From assembly GCF_016741875.1 (NCBI RefSeq), contig NZ_JAERRF010000009.1, positions 62,001-126,000 on the forward strand: 64,000 nucleotides of DNA, read 5' to 3'. Below, one piece after another: positions 51,013 to 60,097 of the stretch. How positions within the stretch are numbered: the stretch's first letter is position 1; every line of letters begins with the position of its first letter. The notes under the pieces are model-generated. The model ran no database searches. It had not been told where the DNA came from and was given only the letters and a program-made list of their open reading frames with translations. Made by a program: the position numbers and the translations under genes. The DNA comes from Streptomyces coffeae (lineage in GTDB: Bacteria > Actinomycetota > Actinomycetes > Streptomycetales > Streptomycetaceae).

Positions 51013-52014
51013 TTACCGTCGGGTGGACTCGGCGCGCCGCTTGCGCAGCAGGTAAGCGGTGAAAAGCGCCAGCTCCGTTGCCAGGGCGACCGCGGCCAGC
51101 ACGGTCTGCCAGGCCGGCCCGCCTGAGGCGAGGTTGGCCACCAGGTAGCCGACGAGGATGACAGCGGATACCACCGCCTGAACGTCCTTACGCATCCACC
51201 ACCGCGTACTGGGGACGCTCTGCCCCTCGGCGAGCTTCAGCGCATACAGCTCGACGGGCCCGAATTCCTCCCGGGGAGAACGCCGGGTGGCGGTGAGGTG
51301 ATCGGCGGCCTCCCTGGTGAGTTCGGCCGCCCGGGCGCGGGACAGTCCGTGCCGTTCCTCAAGCAGCCGGGGCAGATCAACCAGCCAGTTCTCGGGCTTG
51401 GTCTGAGACTTCATGGTGAGTTCCTCGTGGTCAGGGGTCGGCTCGTAACGCGCGGCCGACCAGAGCAGCAGAACACCCAGCACACACAGGGCCGGGGCGG
51501 GAAGCCGACCGAGAGAGGCCGTCGGCAGGGAGGTGAAGGCCAGAGCGGACAGCAGCAACGCGGCAAGGGCGACCGCTCCCCAGCCGACGGCACCCCGGCG
51601 CCTGGAACTCGCAAGGGTCGCCATCAGGCAGGCGCTCGGTATCACAACGCCGAGGAACGCGCCGCCGGCCAGTCCGGCCGGGGTCACGGTCAGCATGGTT
51701 CCGTCCCAGACCCACACACCAACGCCGGCCACAAGGGCGGCCACCCCCGTCTGAGCGAGAGCGGCGAAGACATGGTCCGCGCGGGTCAGGCCGTCCCAGT
51801 GCCGGCCGGTGCGCCCCTCGGGCGGTATGCGATCTCGGGCCACGGCGGCGGCGTACTCCTCCGGCGCACCGAAGGCGTCCTCGGGCGTCTCACCGCTCTC
51901 CGCGCAGTGCAGCTCCACCTCGTCGAGAACCGTGTCGGCGGTGGCTCTGTCCACCGACTGCGCCGCCAGCGCCAGCCGCGCCCGAGCGTTCCATCGGGAA
52001 GTCCCGTCCGTCAC
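51013..52014 (-). CDS. Membrane protein with HAAS-type signalling domains
   Basis: The 333-aa protein has a soluble N-terminal helical domain (RATADTVLDEVELHCAESG), four membrane helices (about 100-210), a second soluble helical domain (LPRLLEERHGLSRARAAELT) and two more helices near the end (AVVSAVILVGYLVANLAS). It is coupled to the PadR gene by GTGA. PadR/HAAS pairs control envelope stress genes in Gram-positives, and the HAAS part is thought to act as a partner of PadR. The GTG start at 52014 follows that coupling. Confidence 0.75.
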   Translation of the reverse strand: MTDGTSRWNARARLALAAQSVDRATADTVLDEVELHCAESGETPEDAFGAPEEYAAAVARDRIPPEGRTGRHWDGLTRADHVFAALAQTGVAALVAGVGVWVWDGTMLTVTPAGLAGGAFLGVVIPSACLMATLASSRRRGAVGWGAVALAALLLSALAFTSLPTASLGRLPAPALCVLGVLLLWSAARYEPTPDHEELTMKSQTKPENWLVDLPRLLEERHGLSRARAAELTREAADHLTATRRSPREEFGPVELYALKLAEGQSVPSTRWWMRKDVQAVVSAVILVGYLVANLASGGPAWQTVLAAVALATELALFTAYLLRKRRAESTRR

Positions 52015-52358
52015 TCCCCCTCCTTCGTTACGTGGTCCAACAGGTGGTCCATCGAGTCGGAGAACCGCTGCCATGCCGCGGTCTCCTCGATCAGTCGGGT
52101 CCGTCCGGCGTCGCTGAGCCGGTACACCTTGCGGCCCGGCCCGCCTTCCCCGGGCTCCCAGCGGGCTTCCACCAGCCCTTCGGTTTCCATCCGACCGAGC
52201 ACCGGGTACAGCGCGCCGCCGCGGATGGTGCCGAATCCGTGCGCGGCCAACTGCTGCACCAGCGCGTATCCGTGCTGATCGCCCTGCGCCAGCACGGCGG
52301 CGAGCGCCAGGGGCAGTACACCCCGCAGCCAGCCCGACGAGGGTTCATTCACCGGCAT
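52011..52358 (-). CDS. PadR-family transcriptional regulator
   Basis: The 115-aa protein has a winged helix typical of PadR: LAAVLAQGDQHGYALVQQL, FGTIRGGALYPVLGRMETEG, and a wing GRKVYRLSDAGR with a short C-terminal helix. It probably autorepresses at the inverted repeat just upstream. Start ATG 52358; the membrane protein gene overlaps its stop. Confidence 0.9.
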   Translation of the reverse strand: MPVNEPSSGWLRGVLPLALAAVLAQGDQHGYALVQQLAAHGFGTIRGGALYPVLGRMETEGLVEARWEPGEGGPGRKVYRLSDAGRTRLIEETAAWQRFSDSMDHLLDHVTKEGE

Positions 52359-52378
52359 CCCGTAGTCAGTCCCGCGTT

Positions 52379-52415
52379 CTACTCTAAAATCTCGACTAGT
52401 TCGATTTCAGAGTAG
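52379..52415. promoter_or_regulatory. PadR operator candidate
   Basis: CTACTCTAAAATC (52379-52391) and GATTTCAGAGTAG (52403-52415) pair at 12 of 13 positions around an 11-base centre. It lies 20 bases upstream of the PadR start in an AT-rich patch, as expected for an autoregulatory site. Confidence 0.7.
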
Positions 52416-52637
52416 TGGGTTCTCCGACGCTGTGTCCAGGCAGCAGTCGCTCCGGCCATCGCGAGGTGGAGGTGAGGCATGAGCAGCCATCGAGGAGCGG
52501 CGGCGGGCGGCATCGCCCGGCGGCACACACGGTGCCGCGGTTGAACGCAGATTGTTCCGGCCTGGGTCCAACTGTGTCGGACATCCGGCGATGGGAGACG
52601 ATGCCACCCGCACCAGCGCACGAAAGCGAGCAATGAC

Positions 52638-53108
52638 ATGACGGAACCCGCTCCGAAGGACCTGATCCATCTCTCCGATCAGGAGGGGAATCGCTGCATC
52701 GTGCGCGTCACGGGACGATCCAGACCGGGCGTGCTGACGGGCCACGACATTCTGCGCGCGGACGTGATCGCCTCTGCGAGCTTCGTCGACGCCCGGCTCG
52801 ACCTCGACATCTTCCCGCATGAGCTGGACTCCTGGGAGCAGGAGCTGTCCAGCCTGGAACCAGGCCGGACAGCCGGCATCGGCGGAGACCGCGGTCTGAA
52901 CGTCGACATCCACATGCACGAGGACGGCCGGCTGTCGATCCTGGTCAACGATCCGGACCGCCTTACGGCGGCCCTGGGAATCCGACCCCAAGGGGACTGG
53001 ATCGCTGAGCACCGCGAGCACCTGGCACAGGTCAGGCTGACCTGGCCGCGCGAGGTCATCGAGACGGCCCCAGGAGCCTACGAGTGGAGCCCCAACCGGG
53101 GGCGGTGA
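52638..53108 (+). CDS. DUF5959-like conserved protein
   Basis: The 156-aa soluble protein has IHLSDQEGNRCIVRVTGRSR, HDILRADVIASASFVDARLD, LDSWEQELSSL and a C-terminal WPREVIETAP. The pattern fits a small Streptomyces family of unknown function (DUF5959). ATG 52638 follows GAGCAATGACATG with a weak RBS. No partner is evident. Confidence 0.7.
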   Translation: MTEPAPKDLIHLSDQEGNRCIVRVTGRSRPGVLTGHDILRADVIASASFVDARLDLDIFPHELDSWEQELSSLEPGRTAGIGGDRGLNVDIHMHEDGRLSILVNDPDRLTAALGIRPQGDWIAEHREHLAQVRLTWPREVIETAPGAYEWSPNRGR

Positions 53109-53197
53109 CCACGTGATTCAAGCGGCCGACAGCACGCTTCGTCGGTCCGTCTACGGGCAGGGGCGGCATGCTGTCGGGATGCACCGGCCTGCGTGCT

Positions 53198-53545
53198 TCA
53201 GCGCACGCTCCATGCGCTGACCGCGGACAGCGGCACCCGGAAGAACTGGCCCAGCGCGGCCGGAAGGCTGCTGGAGCCGGAGATCAGCTGGACGCCATGG
53301 ATGTGGAGGAACGCCGGCGGATAGGTCAGGGGTTCGGCCGCTTCCCGTGTGAAGTCCTCGGCGAAGCGTTCGTCCGGCAGACCTGCCTCACCGAGCCGAC
53401 TGGCGACGTGCGTTGCCCAGTGCCGGTGCGCCGCGAGACGACCGGTGATCACCGCGCCCTGCGCCACGACCGTGATGCGAGGACCCTCGCCCTCCATCTC
53501 CGTACGGTTGATCAGGTCGATGAGGAGTTCGTCGCGTATGGCCAT
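53198..53545 (-). CDS. Conserved hypothetical protein, possibly GvpU-like
   Basis: The 115-aa protein has MAIRDELLIDLINRTEME, a beta-rich ITVVAQGAVITGRLAAHRHW stretch and FLHIHGVQLISGS. The strand pattern (a hydrophobic TVVxxGxVITG strand pair followed by a helix) is somewhat like gas-vesicle accessory GvpU, but no gvp genes are near. Function is unknown. Confidence 0.55.
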   Translation of the reverse strand: MAIRDELLIDLINRTEMEGEGPRITVVAQGAVITGRLAAHRHWATHVASRLGEAGLPDERFAEDFTREAAEPLTYPPAFLHIHGVQLISGSSSLPAALGQFFRVPLSAVSAWSVR

Positions 53546-53817
53546 GCCCAGACTGTAGTGATCACTTCATGCTGTCGCAGGCTGCATCGCAAGGACCTGG
53601 GCGCGGGCGATGTCCACGGCCTGGTGCTCGGTGCCGCAGGCGTCAGCTCCCACTCCCCCGCCGCCATCGCGTCGAACATCTCGGTGCGCACCGAACGGTC
53701 AGCGGCGGCACGGGCGTTGGCGTACACGACGGCCCAACGGCCCTCCGCGCCAGGGGAACAGGCAGCCATCAGCGCCTCGGTGGTGTCGGCGAGGACCCGG
53801 AGGGCCTGCGCATCCAC
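53512..53817 (-). CDS. Doubtful ORF
   Basis: The 101-codon frame begins with a plausible helical segment (MDAQALRVLADTTEALMAAC) but ends in low-complexity residues and overlaps the 53198-53545 gene. It may be the start of a decayed gene. The 377-bp stretch 53546-53922 shows no other signal. No function is recognised. Confidence 0.25.
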   Translation of the reverse strand: MDAQALRVLADTTEALMAACSPGAEGRWAVVYANARAAADRSVRTEMFDAMAAGEWELTPAAPSTRPWTSPAPRSLRCSLRQHEVITTVWAWPYATNSSST

Positions 53818-53922
53818 CGATCAGCAGGACTCACGGGCCCAGCAGGTCGGCAGTCACTCCCACGTGGGACACAAGACCCGTTTCGGCGTATGCGCCCCCA
53901 TCCTCAACCGGACAATGCCTCC

Positions 53923-56589
53923 ATGGGCATGAGCGGGCGGACTCGGCGGGACGGTGTCATCTTCCTCCTGCTGGCAGTCGGCGGGACGGCCGCCGCCGTA
54001 TGGGTGGCGTACCGCCTTGACCTCCAGCCGGCCGGGGTCGTCACGGCTTTCCTGCCGTCTCTGGGGAGCCTGTACCTGACCTGGGCGGCCTTCCGCGCCG
54101 AGCGCGCCGAGGGCGAAGCGGGCCGGGAAGCACCGCAGGTCGCCGACCAGTTGGCGATTGCGGTGCGTGGACAGTGGGAGGCCGAGGCGAAAGTACGGCG
54201 AATCAGTGACCCCTATCCGCTGCCGGTTTCCTGGCACGCTGCCGACCCGGATCTGGCCGAATCGTGGCCGCTGTTACGGGAGATGGCCTCGCAGTGGCCG
54301 TCGGGACAGCCTTCCGACCCTTCCGGCTGGGCGGACGGCCCGGCCGGGCTGGCGGGCGCGGGGGAACAGATCGCCGATGTGTTCCTGCGCCGTACGCCCA
54401 CCCGTCGGCTGCTGGTCCTGGGGCAACCGGGCACCGGTAAGACGGTGCTGCTCATCCGCCTGCTCCTGGCCCTGCTCGGAGAGCGTGCGGAGGGCGGCGC
54501 CGTCCCCGTTCTGTTCCCTCTGGCGTCCTGGAGCCCCACCGAGCAGTCGCTTGACGCCTGGATGGCGGAACGGCTCGCCCGGGACTACGCGGGCCTGGGC
54601 GGCCCCGCCCGGGGCTCCCGCGCGGATCGGTCGAGTCACGCCCGGACCCTGCTGGAGCGCGGACTGATCCTGCCGATCCTGGACGGCTTCGACGAAATTC
54701 CCCAACCCGTACGCGGCCAGGCACTCGCCGTGATCAATGCCTCGCTGCCGCCGGGACAGGCGCTCGTACTGTCCAGCCGCGTGGCGGAATACCGCGACGC
54801 CCTGACCCCCGCCACCGGAGTACCGATCCGGCTGGTGGGCGCCGCCGCGGTAGAGCTGCGGCCGCTCGCCGCCGCGGACATCACCGGCTACATACGACGG
54901 GACGCGGGCGGATCAGGCACCGCGGCGGCTCGTTGGGATCCGGTGATCAGACGCCTGGGCACACCGGCCCCCGTGGCGGGAGCCCTGAACACACCGCTGA
55001 TGCTGTTCCTGGCCAGGACGGTGTACAACCCGCGGCCCGGTGAGCACGACGCCACGCTCCCCGACCCCGCCCAGCTGTGTGACCGCATACGTTTCCCCGA
55101 CAGCGCGGCCGTACGGACCCACCTGTTCGACGCGTTCCTCACCGCGGCCTACCGCCCGCACCCTCGGTATCCGTGCCGGTGGTCCCCAGAGCGGGCCCGG
55201 CAGGCTCACGCCTGTCTCGCGCGGCTTCTGACCCGCACCCTCGGGGGAACGACCGACCTGGCGTGGTGGCAACTGCACCGGGTTCTGCCGCCCCGTGCTC
55301 CTCAACTGGCTGCCGGAGCGGCCGTCGGCGCCCTGGCGTGGTTCACCGCCGGAGTGATGGGCCGGCTCATCGCCAGGGTGGCCGGCCTGGACAGCGGATG
55401 GCTCACCGGGCCACCTGCCGGGATCGTGGCCGGGCTGGCGGGCGGGATCGCGGGTGGCATCGGCTGCGGGCTCGCCGCGGGGCTCACCGCAGGCGTCGCG
55501 GAAGGGCTGACGAACGCGCTCGCCACCGGGCACTCGCAATGGCTCATGACCACAACCGCGAACGGACTCGCATACGGATTCGCAGGCGGAGTCGTCGGCG
55601 CCCTGTCCGGCAGGCTGACGGCTCGACGCACCGGACCCGCCCCGCCCTCCCGGCCCCGCTGGTCCTGGGACTGGCGCGGCTTCGCCGTGGGCCTTGCCTC
55701 CGGCGGTGCCCTCTGGTTCTCCTTCCGGCCCGTTTTCGGCCCCGTGGCCGCAGGCATCGGTGCCTTGGTGAACGCGGCCGTGTACGGCCTGGCCGGCGGA
55801 GCCGTCGGCGCCGCCGCGAGCACGCTCTCCGCGGGCCGCCCCCATCCGGCACCGGCGATCCGGACGCAGTGGTCCTGGGACTGGCGTGGTTTCATCGTGG
55901 GCATCGTCAGCGGCCCGACCGTGGGTGTCACCCACTGGGCCGTCCTGGAGATCCAGGCCAGGATCACCGGCGAACCCGCCTATACCTACTCGGACATGCT
56001 CGCGTTCGTGTGCGCCTACGGCCTTGCCGTCGGCCTCGCCCGCGGCCTGCGGGGCAAACCTGCCGACCTGGCCACGGCCGTCGGTCCCGCCGCGCTCCTC
56101 GCCCAGGACCGGTGCACCTTCCGAAAGCTGTGGGTCACGGTCGGGCTCGCCGTGGGAGTTGCGTTCCTTCTCTGCTACGGCGCCACCTATCTACTCAACG
56201 GCGGACTCTCTTACGGCATCACCCGCGGCACCGCACACGCGGAGGGGCTGGCACTCAACCCTGCGCACATTCTCGTCCGCGGCCTGGCCTACGGGGCGAC
56301 GATCGGCTTCGCCGCGGCACTCAGCCAGACCGCATGGTGGAATTACAGCCTCGCACGCCACTGTCTGGCACTGCACCGGTCCCTGCCCCGCGATCTGACG
56401 GCCTTCTTGGCAGACGCACACGAACGACGCGGGGTACTACGGCAGGTGGGGGCAGTTCACCAGTTCCGCCATCTCGATCTCCAGCACCATCTGGCCACGC
56501 CGACACGACCGGACGAACCCCCGGCAGCAACCCCGGGTGTCCCTCGGCCACGGTGGTTCGGACACACTCGCCACCAGCCCGGGCCCTGA
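53923..56589 (+). CDS. NACHT-domain NTPase with large C-terminal membrane domain
   Basis: The 888-aa protein has two N-terminal membrane helices (about 10-55), a NACHT domain at about 165-400 (Walker A LGQPGTGKTVLL, Walker B LILPILDGFDEIP, sensor VLSSRVAEYRD) and then 10 or more Gly/Ala-rich membrane segments. Two segments share the repeat WSWDWRGF (residues near 580 and 648). A soluble Pro-rich tail ends it. STAND NTPases of this type often serve in signalling or anti-phage defence in Streptomyces. No adjacent effector is seen. ATG 53923 or 53929. Confidence 0.85.
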   Translation: MGMSGRTRRDGVIFLLLAVGGTAAAVWVAYRLDLQPAGVVTAFLPSLGSLYLTWAAFRAERAEGEAGREAPQVADQLAIAVRGQWEAEAKVRRISDPYPLPVSWHAADPDLAESWPLLREMASQWPSGQPSDPSGWADGPAGLAGAGEQIADVFLRRTPTRRLLVLGQPGTGKTVLLIRLLLALLGERAEGGAVPVLFPLASWSPTEQSLDAWMAERLARDYAGLGGPARGSRADRSSHARTLLERGLILPILDGFDEIPQPVRGQALAVINASLPPGQALVLSSRVAEYRDALTPATGVPIRLVGAAAVELRPLAAADITGYIRRDAGGSGTAAARWDPVIRRLGTPAPVAGALNTPLMLFLARTVYNPRPGEHDATLPDPAQLCDRIRFPDSAAVRTHLFDAFLTAAYRPHPRYPCRWSPERARQAHACLARLLTRTLGGTTDLAWWQLHRVLPPRAPQLAAGAAVGALAWFTAGVMGRLIARVAGLDSGWLTGPPAGIVAGLAGGIAGGIGCGLAAGLTAGVAEGLTNALATGHSQWLMTTTANGLAYGFAGGVVGALSGRLTARRTGPAPPSRPRWSWDWRGFAVGLASGGALWFSFRPVFGPVAAGIGALVNAAVYGLAGGAVGAAASTLSAGRPHPAPAIRTQWSWDWRGFIVGIVSGPTVGVTHWAVLEIQARITGEPAYTYSDMLAFVCAYGLAVGLARGLRGKPADLATAVGPAALLAQDRCTFRKLWVTVGLAVGVAFLLCYGATYLLNGGLSYGITRGTAHAEGLALNPAHILVRGLAYGATIGFAAALSQTAWWNYSLARHCLALHRSLPRDLTAFLADAHERRGVLRQVGAVHQFRHLDLQHHLATPTRPDEPPAATPGVPRPRWFGHTRHQPGP

Positions 56590-56756
56590 CGTCGGTGGAG
56601 GTGTGTCACGACGAGGTACGGCACCGAACCGGTTGCCCGGCGATGCGGTGATCCCCCGCACCGCGAGCGTGACCAGCGCGGATGTCTCATCCGCGACCGG
56701 CACCCACAGCATCGGGCCAGCCGGTTCACAGCTGCCCGCAGTGGCTGTCATGGATG

Positions 56757-57470
56757 TCACCTGTCGTTCTGCAACTCTGGACGGACTCGTCCGCCTCCCC
56801 ACGTAGGACGTCGGATGAGTCGGCGCGCCACGGGCGGCAGCGCGAGAAGGAAGCCGAGCGCTGCGGCCAGCACGTGCCCTACGGTGGTGAAGTCGGGCAG
56901 CGGCCCGGCCCATTCCGCGCCGGCGATGGGCCAGCCGACCACGAAGGCCGCCCACGGAAGCCGGGCCCATCGCGGCACTGCCGCCGTGGTGGCGGCCATG
57001 ACGGTCTGGGTACCGTAGCTGATGCCGTAGTCGAGCGTGTCGCGGACCTCGGCGGGATACCAGCCATGTCGCAGGGCCAGGGTGATGACGCCCGCGGTGA
57101 GTAGCGTGGTGCCGATGTGCCCGGTGAGGAACACCACGAACGCCCGTAGCGGGCCCCACCGTTGTTCGGCCCAGGCCAGGCAGCAACAGACGCCGAATCC
57201 CAGGGTGATGACGGTGGCGGGGAAGAGCAGTGACGTGACGTCGGTCAGCGTGCCGTTGAAGAACAGCGCACTGCCGAGCAGTGCGACCCCCGGGCGGTCG
57301 GCCAGGTTGTCGAGGTCGGTGCTGACGTAATGCAGCAGGGTCTGGGCGCGATCCGCCGTCAGGCCCCACGTGATCCAGGCATGGGTGAGCAGCAGGAGAC
57401 AGAGGTATGCGAAGGTGACCGGCGAGCGGCTCGGGTAGGCCCGGAGGGCATCGAGCAGGCGTTTGCGCAT
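56757..57470 (-). CDS. Rhomboid-like membrane protein
   Basis: The 237-aa protein has six predicted membrane helices (VTFAYLCLLLLTHAWITWGL, then SLLFPATVITLGFGVCCCL and more). GHIGTTLLT and DYGISYGTQTVMAA sit where rhomboids have the HxxxN and GxSG parts. The canonical GxSG serine motif is not clear, so protease activity is doubtful. The start overlaps the stop of the trypsin-like protease (TGATG), so the two are made together. Confidence 0.7.
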   Translation of the reverse strand: MRKRLLDALRAYPSRSPVTFAYLCLLLLTHAWITWGLTADRAQTLLHYVSTDLDNLADRPGVALLGSALFFNGTLTDVTSLLFPATVITLGFGVCCCLAWAEQRWGPLRAFVVFLTGHIGTTLLTAGVITLALRHGWYPAEVRDTLDYGISYGTQTVMAATTAAVPRWARLPWAAFVVGWPIAGAEWAGPLPDFTTVGHVLAAALGFLLALPPVARRLIRRPTWGGGRVRPELQNDR

Positions 57471-58288
57471 CAGTGGGTGCCGAGCTGAGCGGTGATCTCC
57501 GAGGAGAAGGTGCTGACACGGGTGTAAAGGCCGGGGTGGCCCGGCTTGCCGCAGCCGACACCCCAGGAGGTGATGCCGGCGAGGACTCCGTCGACCACCA
57601 GCGGGGTGCCGCTGTCGTAGTCGCAGGTGTCGACACCGCCCTGAGCGAAGTCACCCGCGCACGTGTACTGGTCGGAGTCGTACGCATCGCCGTAGGAACT
57701 GGCGCTCGCGCAGGAGGAGTCGGCGATCACCGGGGCGGTCGCGGTGCGCAGGACGCCGCCGTCGAGGGCACCGGAGGAGGTGGTGCCCCAGCCGAGGATC
57801 CGAGCCTTCCGGCCAGGCTGGTAGAGGTCGCTCGCGTCCGGACGGGCGAGGGGCAGGGTCGGCGCGTCGATCGGCGACTTGAGGGTGAGCACGGCAACGT
57901 CGTTGCGGTAGCCGGTCTCGCCCTGGTAGTCGAAGGTGGCGTAGTCCGGATGGCGCCAGATGCGGGCGACGCCGACCTTGGTGCCGTCCGAGGACAACAT
58001 TTTGTCGCGGCCGGAGACCACCTGAAGAAGTCCTGGGACCTTCTGGAAGGCGTCGACACAGTGCCCTGCGGTGAGGACCTTGGTCGGGGCGATCAGCGTG
58101 CCGCCGCAGAAGGAGAACGGGATCGCCACAGGCTTGACCGCCACGGCCCAGGGGTAGTCCGCCGCCCGGGCCGGCTGCCCGCCCTGGACTGCCGCGGCGG
58201 GACCGGCGGCACTGAACAGCGCGGCGTACACCACGGCCGTGGCAGAAACTGCCCTCACGGCCCGCTTCCGTATGGCGGTGATCCTCAC
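57470..58288 (-). CDS. Secreted trypsin-like serine protease (S1 family)
   Basis: The 272-aa protein has a signal peptide (AVSATAVVYAALFSAAGPAA) and a chymotrypsin fold with CGGTLIAPTKVLTAGHC (His), NDVAVLTLKSP (Asp) and TCDYDSGTPLVV (Ser). The usual GDSGGP is changed to YDSGTP, so residues at oxyanion-hole position 193 and at 197 differ. Mature start VQGGQPA. The GTG start at 58288 has AAGGAG at the right distance. It is coupled to the rhomboid-like gene. Confidence 0.9.
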   Translation of the reverse strand: MRITAIRKRAVRAVSATAVVYAALFSAAGPAAAVQGGQPARAADYPWAVAVKPVAIPFSFCGGTLIAPTKVLTAGHCVDAFQKVPGLLQVVSGRDKMLSSDGTKVGVARIWRHPDYATFDYQGETGYRNDVAVLTLKSPIDAPTLPLARPDASDLYQPGRKARILGWGTTSSGALDGGVLRTATAPVIADSSCASASSYGDAYDSDQYTCAGDFAQGGVDTCDYDSGTPLVVDGVLAGITSWGVGCGKPGHPGLYTRVSTFSSEITAQLGTH

Positions 58289-58734
58289 GAGAGATTCTCC
58301 TTGCATGCGCTGAAGTTCGTCGAGTCGCCTTGCCCTTCTCGTCAGGAAAGGGCGCACCGAAGTATCTACGGCGTTGGCGGGCAGCGCCGTCCGCAGCGTG
58401 CGCCAACCACCCAACTCTGGGTGTTTGTACAGTCCGCCAGGTCACCAAGCGGGGCCCACCGGGCGGGGCGGCTCTGTTGGCTCACGGTCGCCACACGTCA
58501 GGACCGGTAGAACCGTTCGGTCGGCCGCCATGGTTCGGGTCGTGGGGGCAGCTTGCTGAACGCCGGGAGAGGAACCTTCGGCCCGGGAGGTCGTGTCATC
58601 GCCGGTCTCGCCCGCGGCAGCTGTGAAGTCCTCGCCAACCCCGGCCGGGTCCACTGGTGCCCGTCCCCCTCCTGGATGCCGCGCGGCGCGTCGGCGGCGA
58701 GGTGCGCCGCGCGTTCGCCCTACGAGGGGCCCGG

Positions 58735-58763
58735 GCCGCCTCCTTCGGAGCGAGGGAGGCGGC
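58735..58763 (-). terminator. Hairpin after the DUF6506 gene
   Basis: GCCGCCTCC (58735-58743) pairs with GGAGGCGGC (58755-58763), ending 6 bases after the stop codon of the minus-strand gene at 58769. The remaining 58289-58734 stretch shows no convincing gene. Confidence 0.7.
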
Positions 58764-58768
58764 ACACG

Positions 58769-59068
58769 TCAGGAGAAAATCGCGTGCACCTGATCGACCG
58801 CTTCGGGCCCATAGCCAACCACGCCCACGGGGACCGCGCCGTCGATCGCCTCGATGACACGCCCAGCCCATACCGGGCCGAACCCCCCGCACAATTCGAT
58901 AAGTTGCACACCCTCGCCCACCAGGCGGCGCGCGACCTCGATGCCCTCTTCGGGCTTCTCCACCCCGACGAACACACTGCGGCACGTACCCGTGTCCACG
59001 GTGCTGACATCACCACCTGCCGCGCTGCCGTCCGCCGTGTAGATGAACCCCCAGTGCGTGAGCGCCAT
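58769..59068 (-). CDS. DUF6506-like small protein
   Basis: The 99-aa protein reads ALTHWGFIYTADGSAAGGDV, SVFVGVEKPEEGIEVARRLV, ELCGGFGPVWAGRVIEAIDG and VGVVGYGPEAVDQVHAIFS, matching a short conserved bacterial family of unknown function (DUF6506). ATG 59068 follows AGGAGGTCGATACGC. The upstream 322 bp (59069-59390) has no recognisable gene. Confidence 0.75.
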   Translation of the reverse strand: MALTHWGFIYTADGSAAGGDVSTVDTGTCRSVFVGVEKPEEGIEVARRLVGEGVQLIELCGGFGPVWAGRVIEAIDGAVPVGVVGYGPEAVDQVHAIFS

Positions 59069-59390
59069 GCGTATCGACCTCCTGTGATCGTCAGAGCCAC
59101 CAGCCAAGCAGAATGAGGGCGGGAATGGCCTGGATCGGAGATGATTCGTGAGTGATCCGCGCCGCACTCCGGATACCCGCACCGTCCGCGCACAACAACG
59201 CCGACCGCACTCGCGCATGACCCGTCGGACACGCCCTAGAGGTACAGCCCGCCGCTCCCCCTGTGCCGGGCGACCTTGATCACGACGCGCTGCCCATTCC
59301 TCCAGGGGCTCTTCGTCCATGCCCGGCCCCCCTGCTCGTCGACTACGCCCAGTCTGCCGAGTGCAGGCCGTCGGGGAAACCGGCCCCGGC

Positions 59391-59672
59391 TCACAGCGTC
59401 GCCGTCCACCCCCCGCGCGACAGGGTGGTCTCGCCGTCATGGGTGATGGTCACCTTCGCCCCGTAGACGGGGAGTTCGGCGTGCTCCAACCACCGCCAGC
59501 GGATCTGATCGAGCAGCTCGTACAGGCGGCGGGGGCCGCCCTGGTGCACGGTCGCGGTGTGTTCGCCCTGCTTGGTGGAGGCTCGGGCCCACGAGCCGTC
59601 GGCGTGCAGCATCCACGCCATGCGGCTGCCGTCGTCTCCCGTTCCCATACGGTGCTCGATGCTCCAATCCAT
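59391..59672 (-). CDS. Small hypothetical protein
   Basis: The 93-aa protein has regularly spaced Trp and Arg (DWSIEHRMG, MAWMLHADGSWARAS, YELLDQIRWRWLEH), suggesting a compact beta-rich fold. It lies after the three small genes below and on the same strand, as part of a set downstream of the XRE-TPR regulator. RBS AAGGAG before ATG 59672. No function is recognised. Confidence 0.6.
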   Translation of the reverse strand: MDWSIEHRMGTGDDGSRMAWMLHADGSWARASTKQGEHTATVHQGGPRRLYELLDQIRWRWLEHAELPVYGAKVTITHDGETTLSRGGWTATL

Positions 59673-59771
59673 CAGGTGACTCCTTGTAGCTCATCAGCGA
59701 TCGGTGGGGAGATCGTGTCGGTAGTGCCTTGAATCCAGTCCCATTGCCCACAGGGATTGACCTGGAGGAGG

Positions 59772-59915
59772 TCATCGGGCCGGCTCTCCGACCACGCACA
59801 GGGCGACGACGGCGGCCGGCACGCCGAGCATCGCGGCGGGGATGACCCCGGCCCGCGCCGCGCGGAAGCACCACGGGACGGCCCGGTCGGCAGGCGTCAG
59901 ACGGCGGTGGCTCAT
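59772..59915 (-). CDS. Very small membrane peptide
   Basis: The 47-aa product has one hydrophobic helix (GVIPAAMLGVPAAVVALCVV) after a basic N-terminus. Its ATG overlaps the stop of the preceding gene (ATGA), which supports translation. Function is unknown. Confidence 0.55.
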   Translation of the reverse strand: MSHRRLTPADRAVPWCFRAARAGVIPAAMLGVPAAVVALCVVGEPAR

Positions 59916-60097
59916 GCCGCACCACCTGCTGACCGTGCCTCCTGTGTGGCCTCGGTGTACGCGGTGAGCAGGGTCTCGCCCGTCTCGCATACGTCGCCCG
60001 GCGTCCGGCAGGCGAGGCAGTCCGCGGCGTGCTCGATGGCTGCCCGCCACTTCTGGTCGACCTTGGCGGCGGGCTCGGCTTGCTGGGTCTCGGCCAT
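59912..60097 (-). CDS. Small hypothetical protein with paired Cys
   Basis: The 61-aa soluble protein has CLACRTPGDVC, a possible metal site, in a helical context. It is coupled by ATGA on both sides (60097 gene and 59915 gene). It belongs to a small-gene set commonly seen beside XRE-TPR regulators in Streptomyces. Confidence 0.6.
   Translation of the reverse strand: MAETQQAEPAAKVDQKWRAAIEHAADCLACRTPGDVCETGETLLTAYTEATQEARSAGGAA

Noticed and set aside
58442..58765. Arg/Pro-rich open frames in the 58.3-58.7 kb gap
   Set aside because: Composition is that of a shadow frame in GC-rich DNA, with no RBS, no domain and no coding partner.
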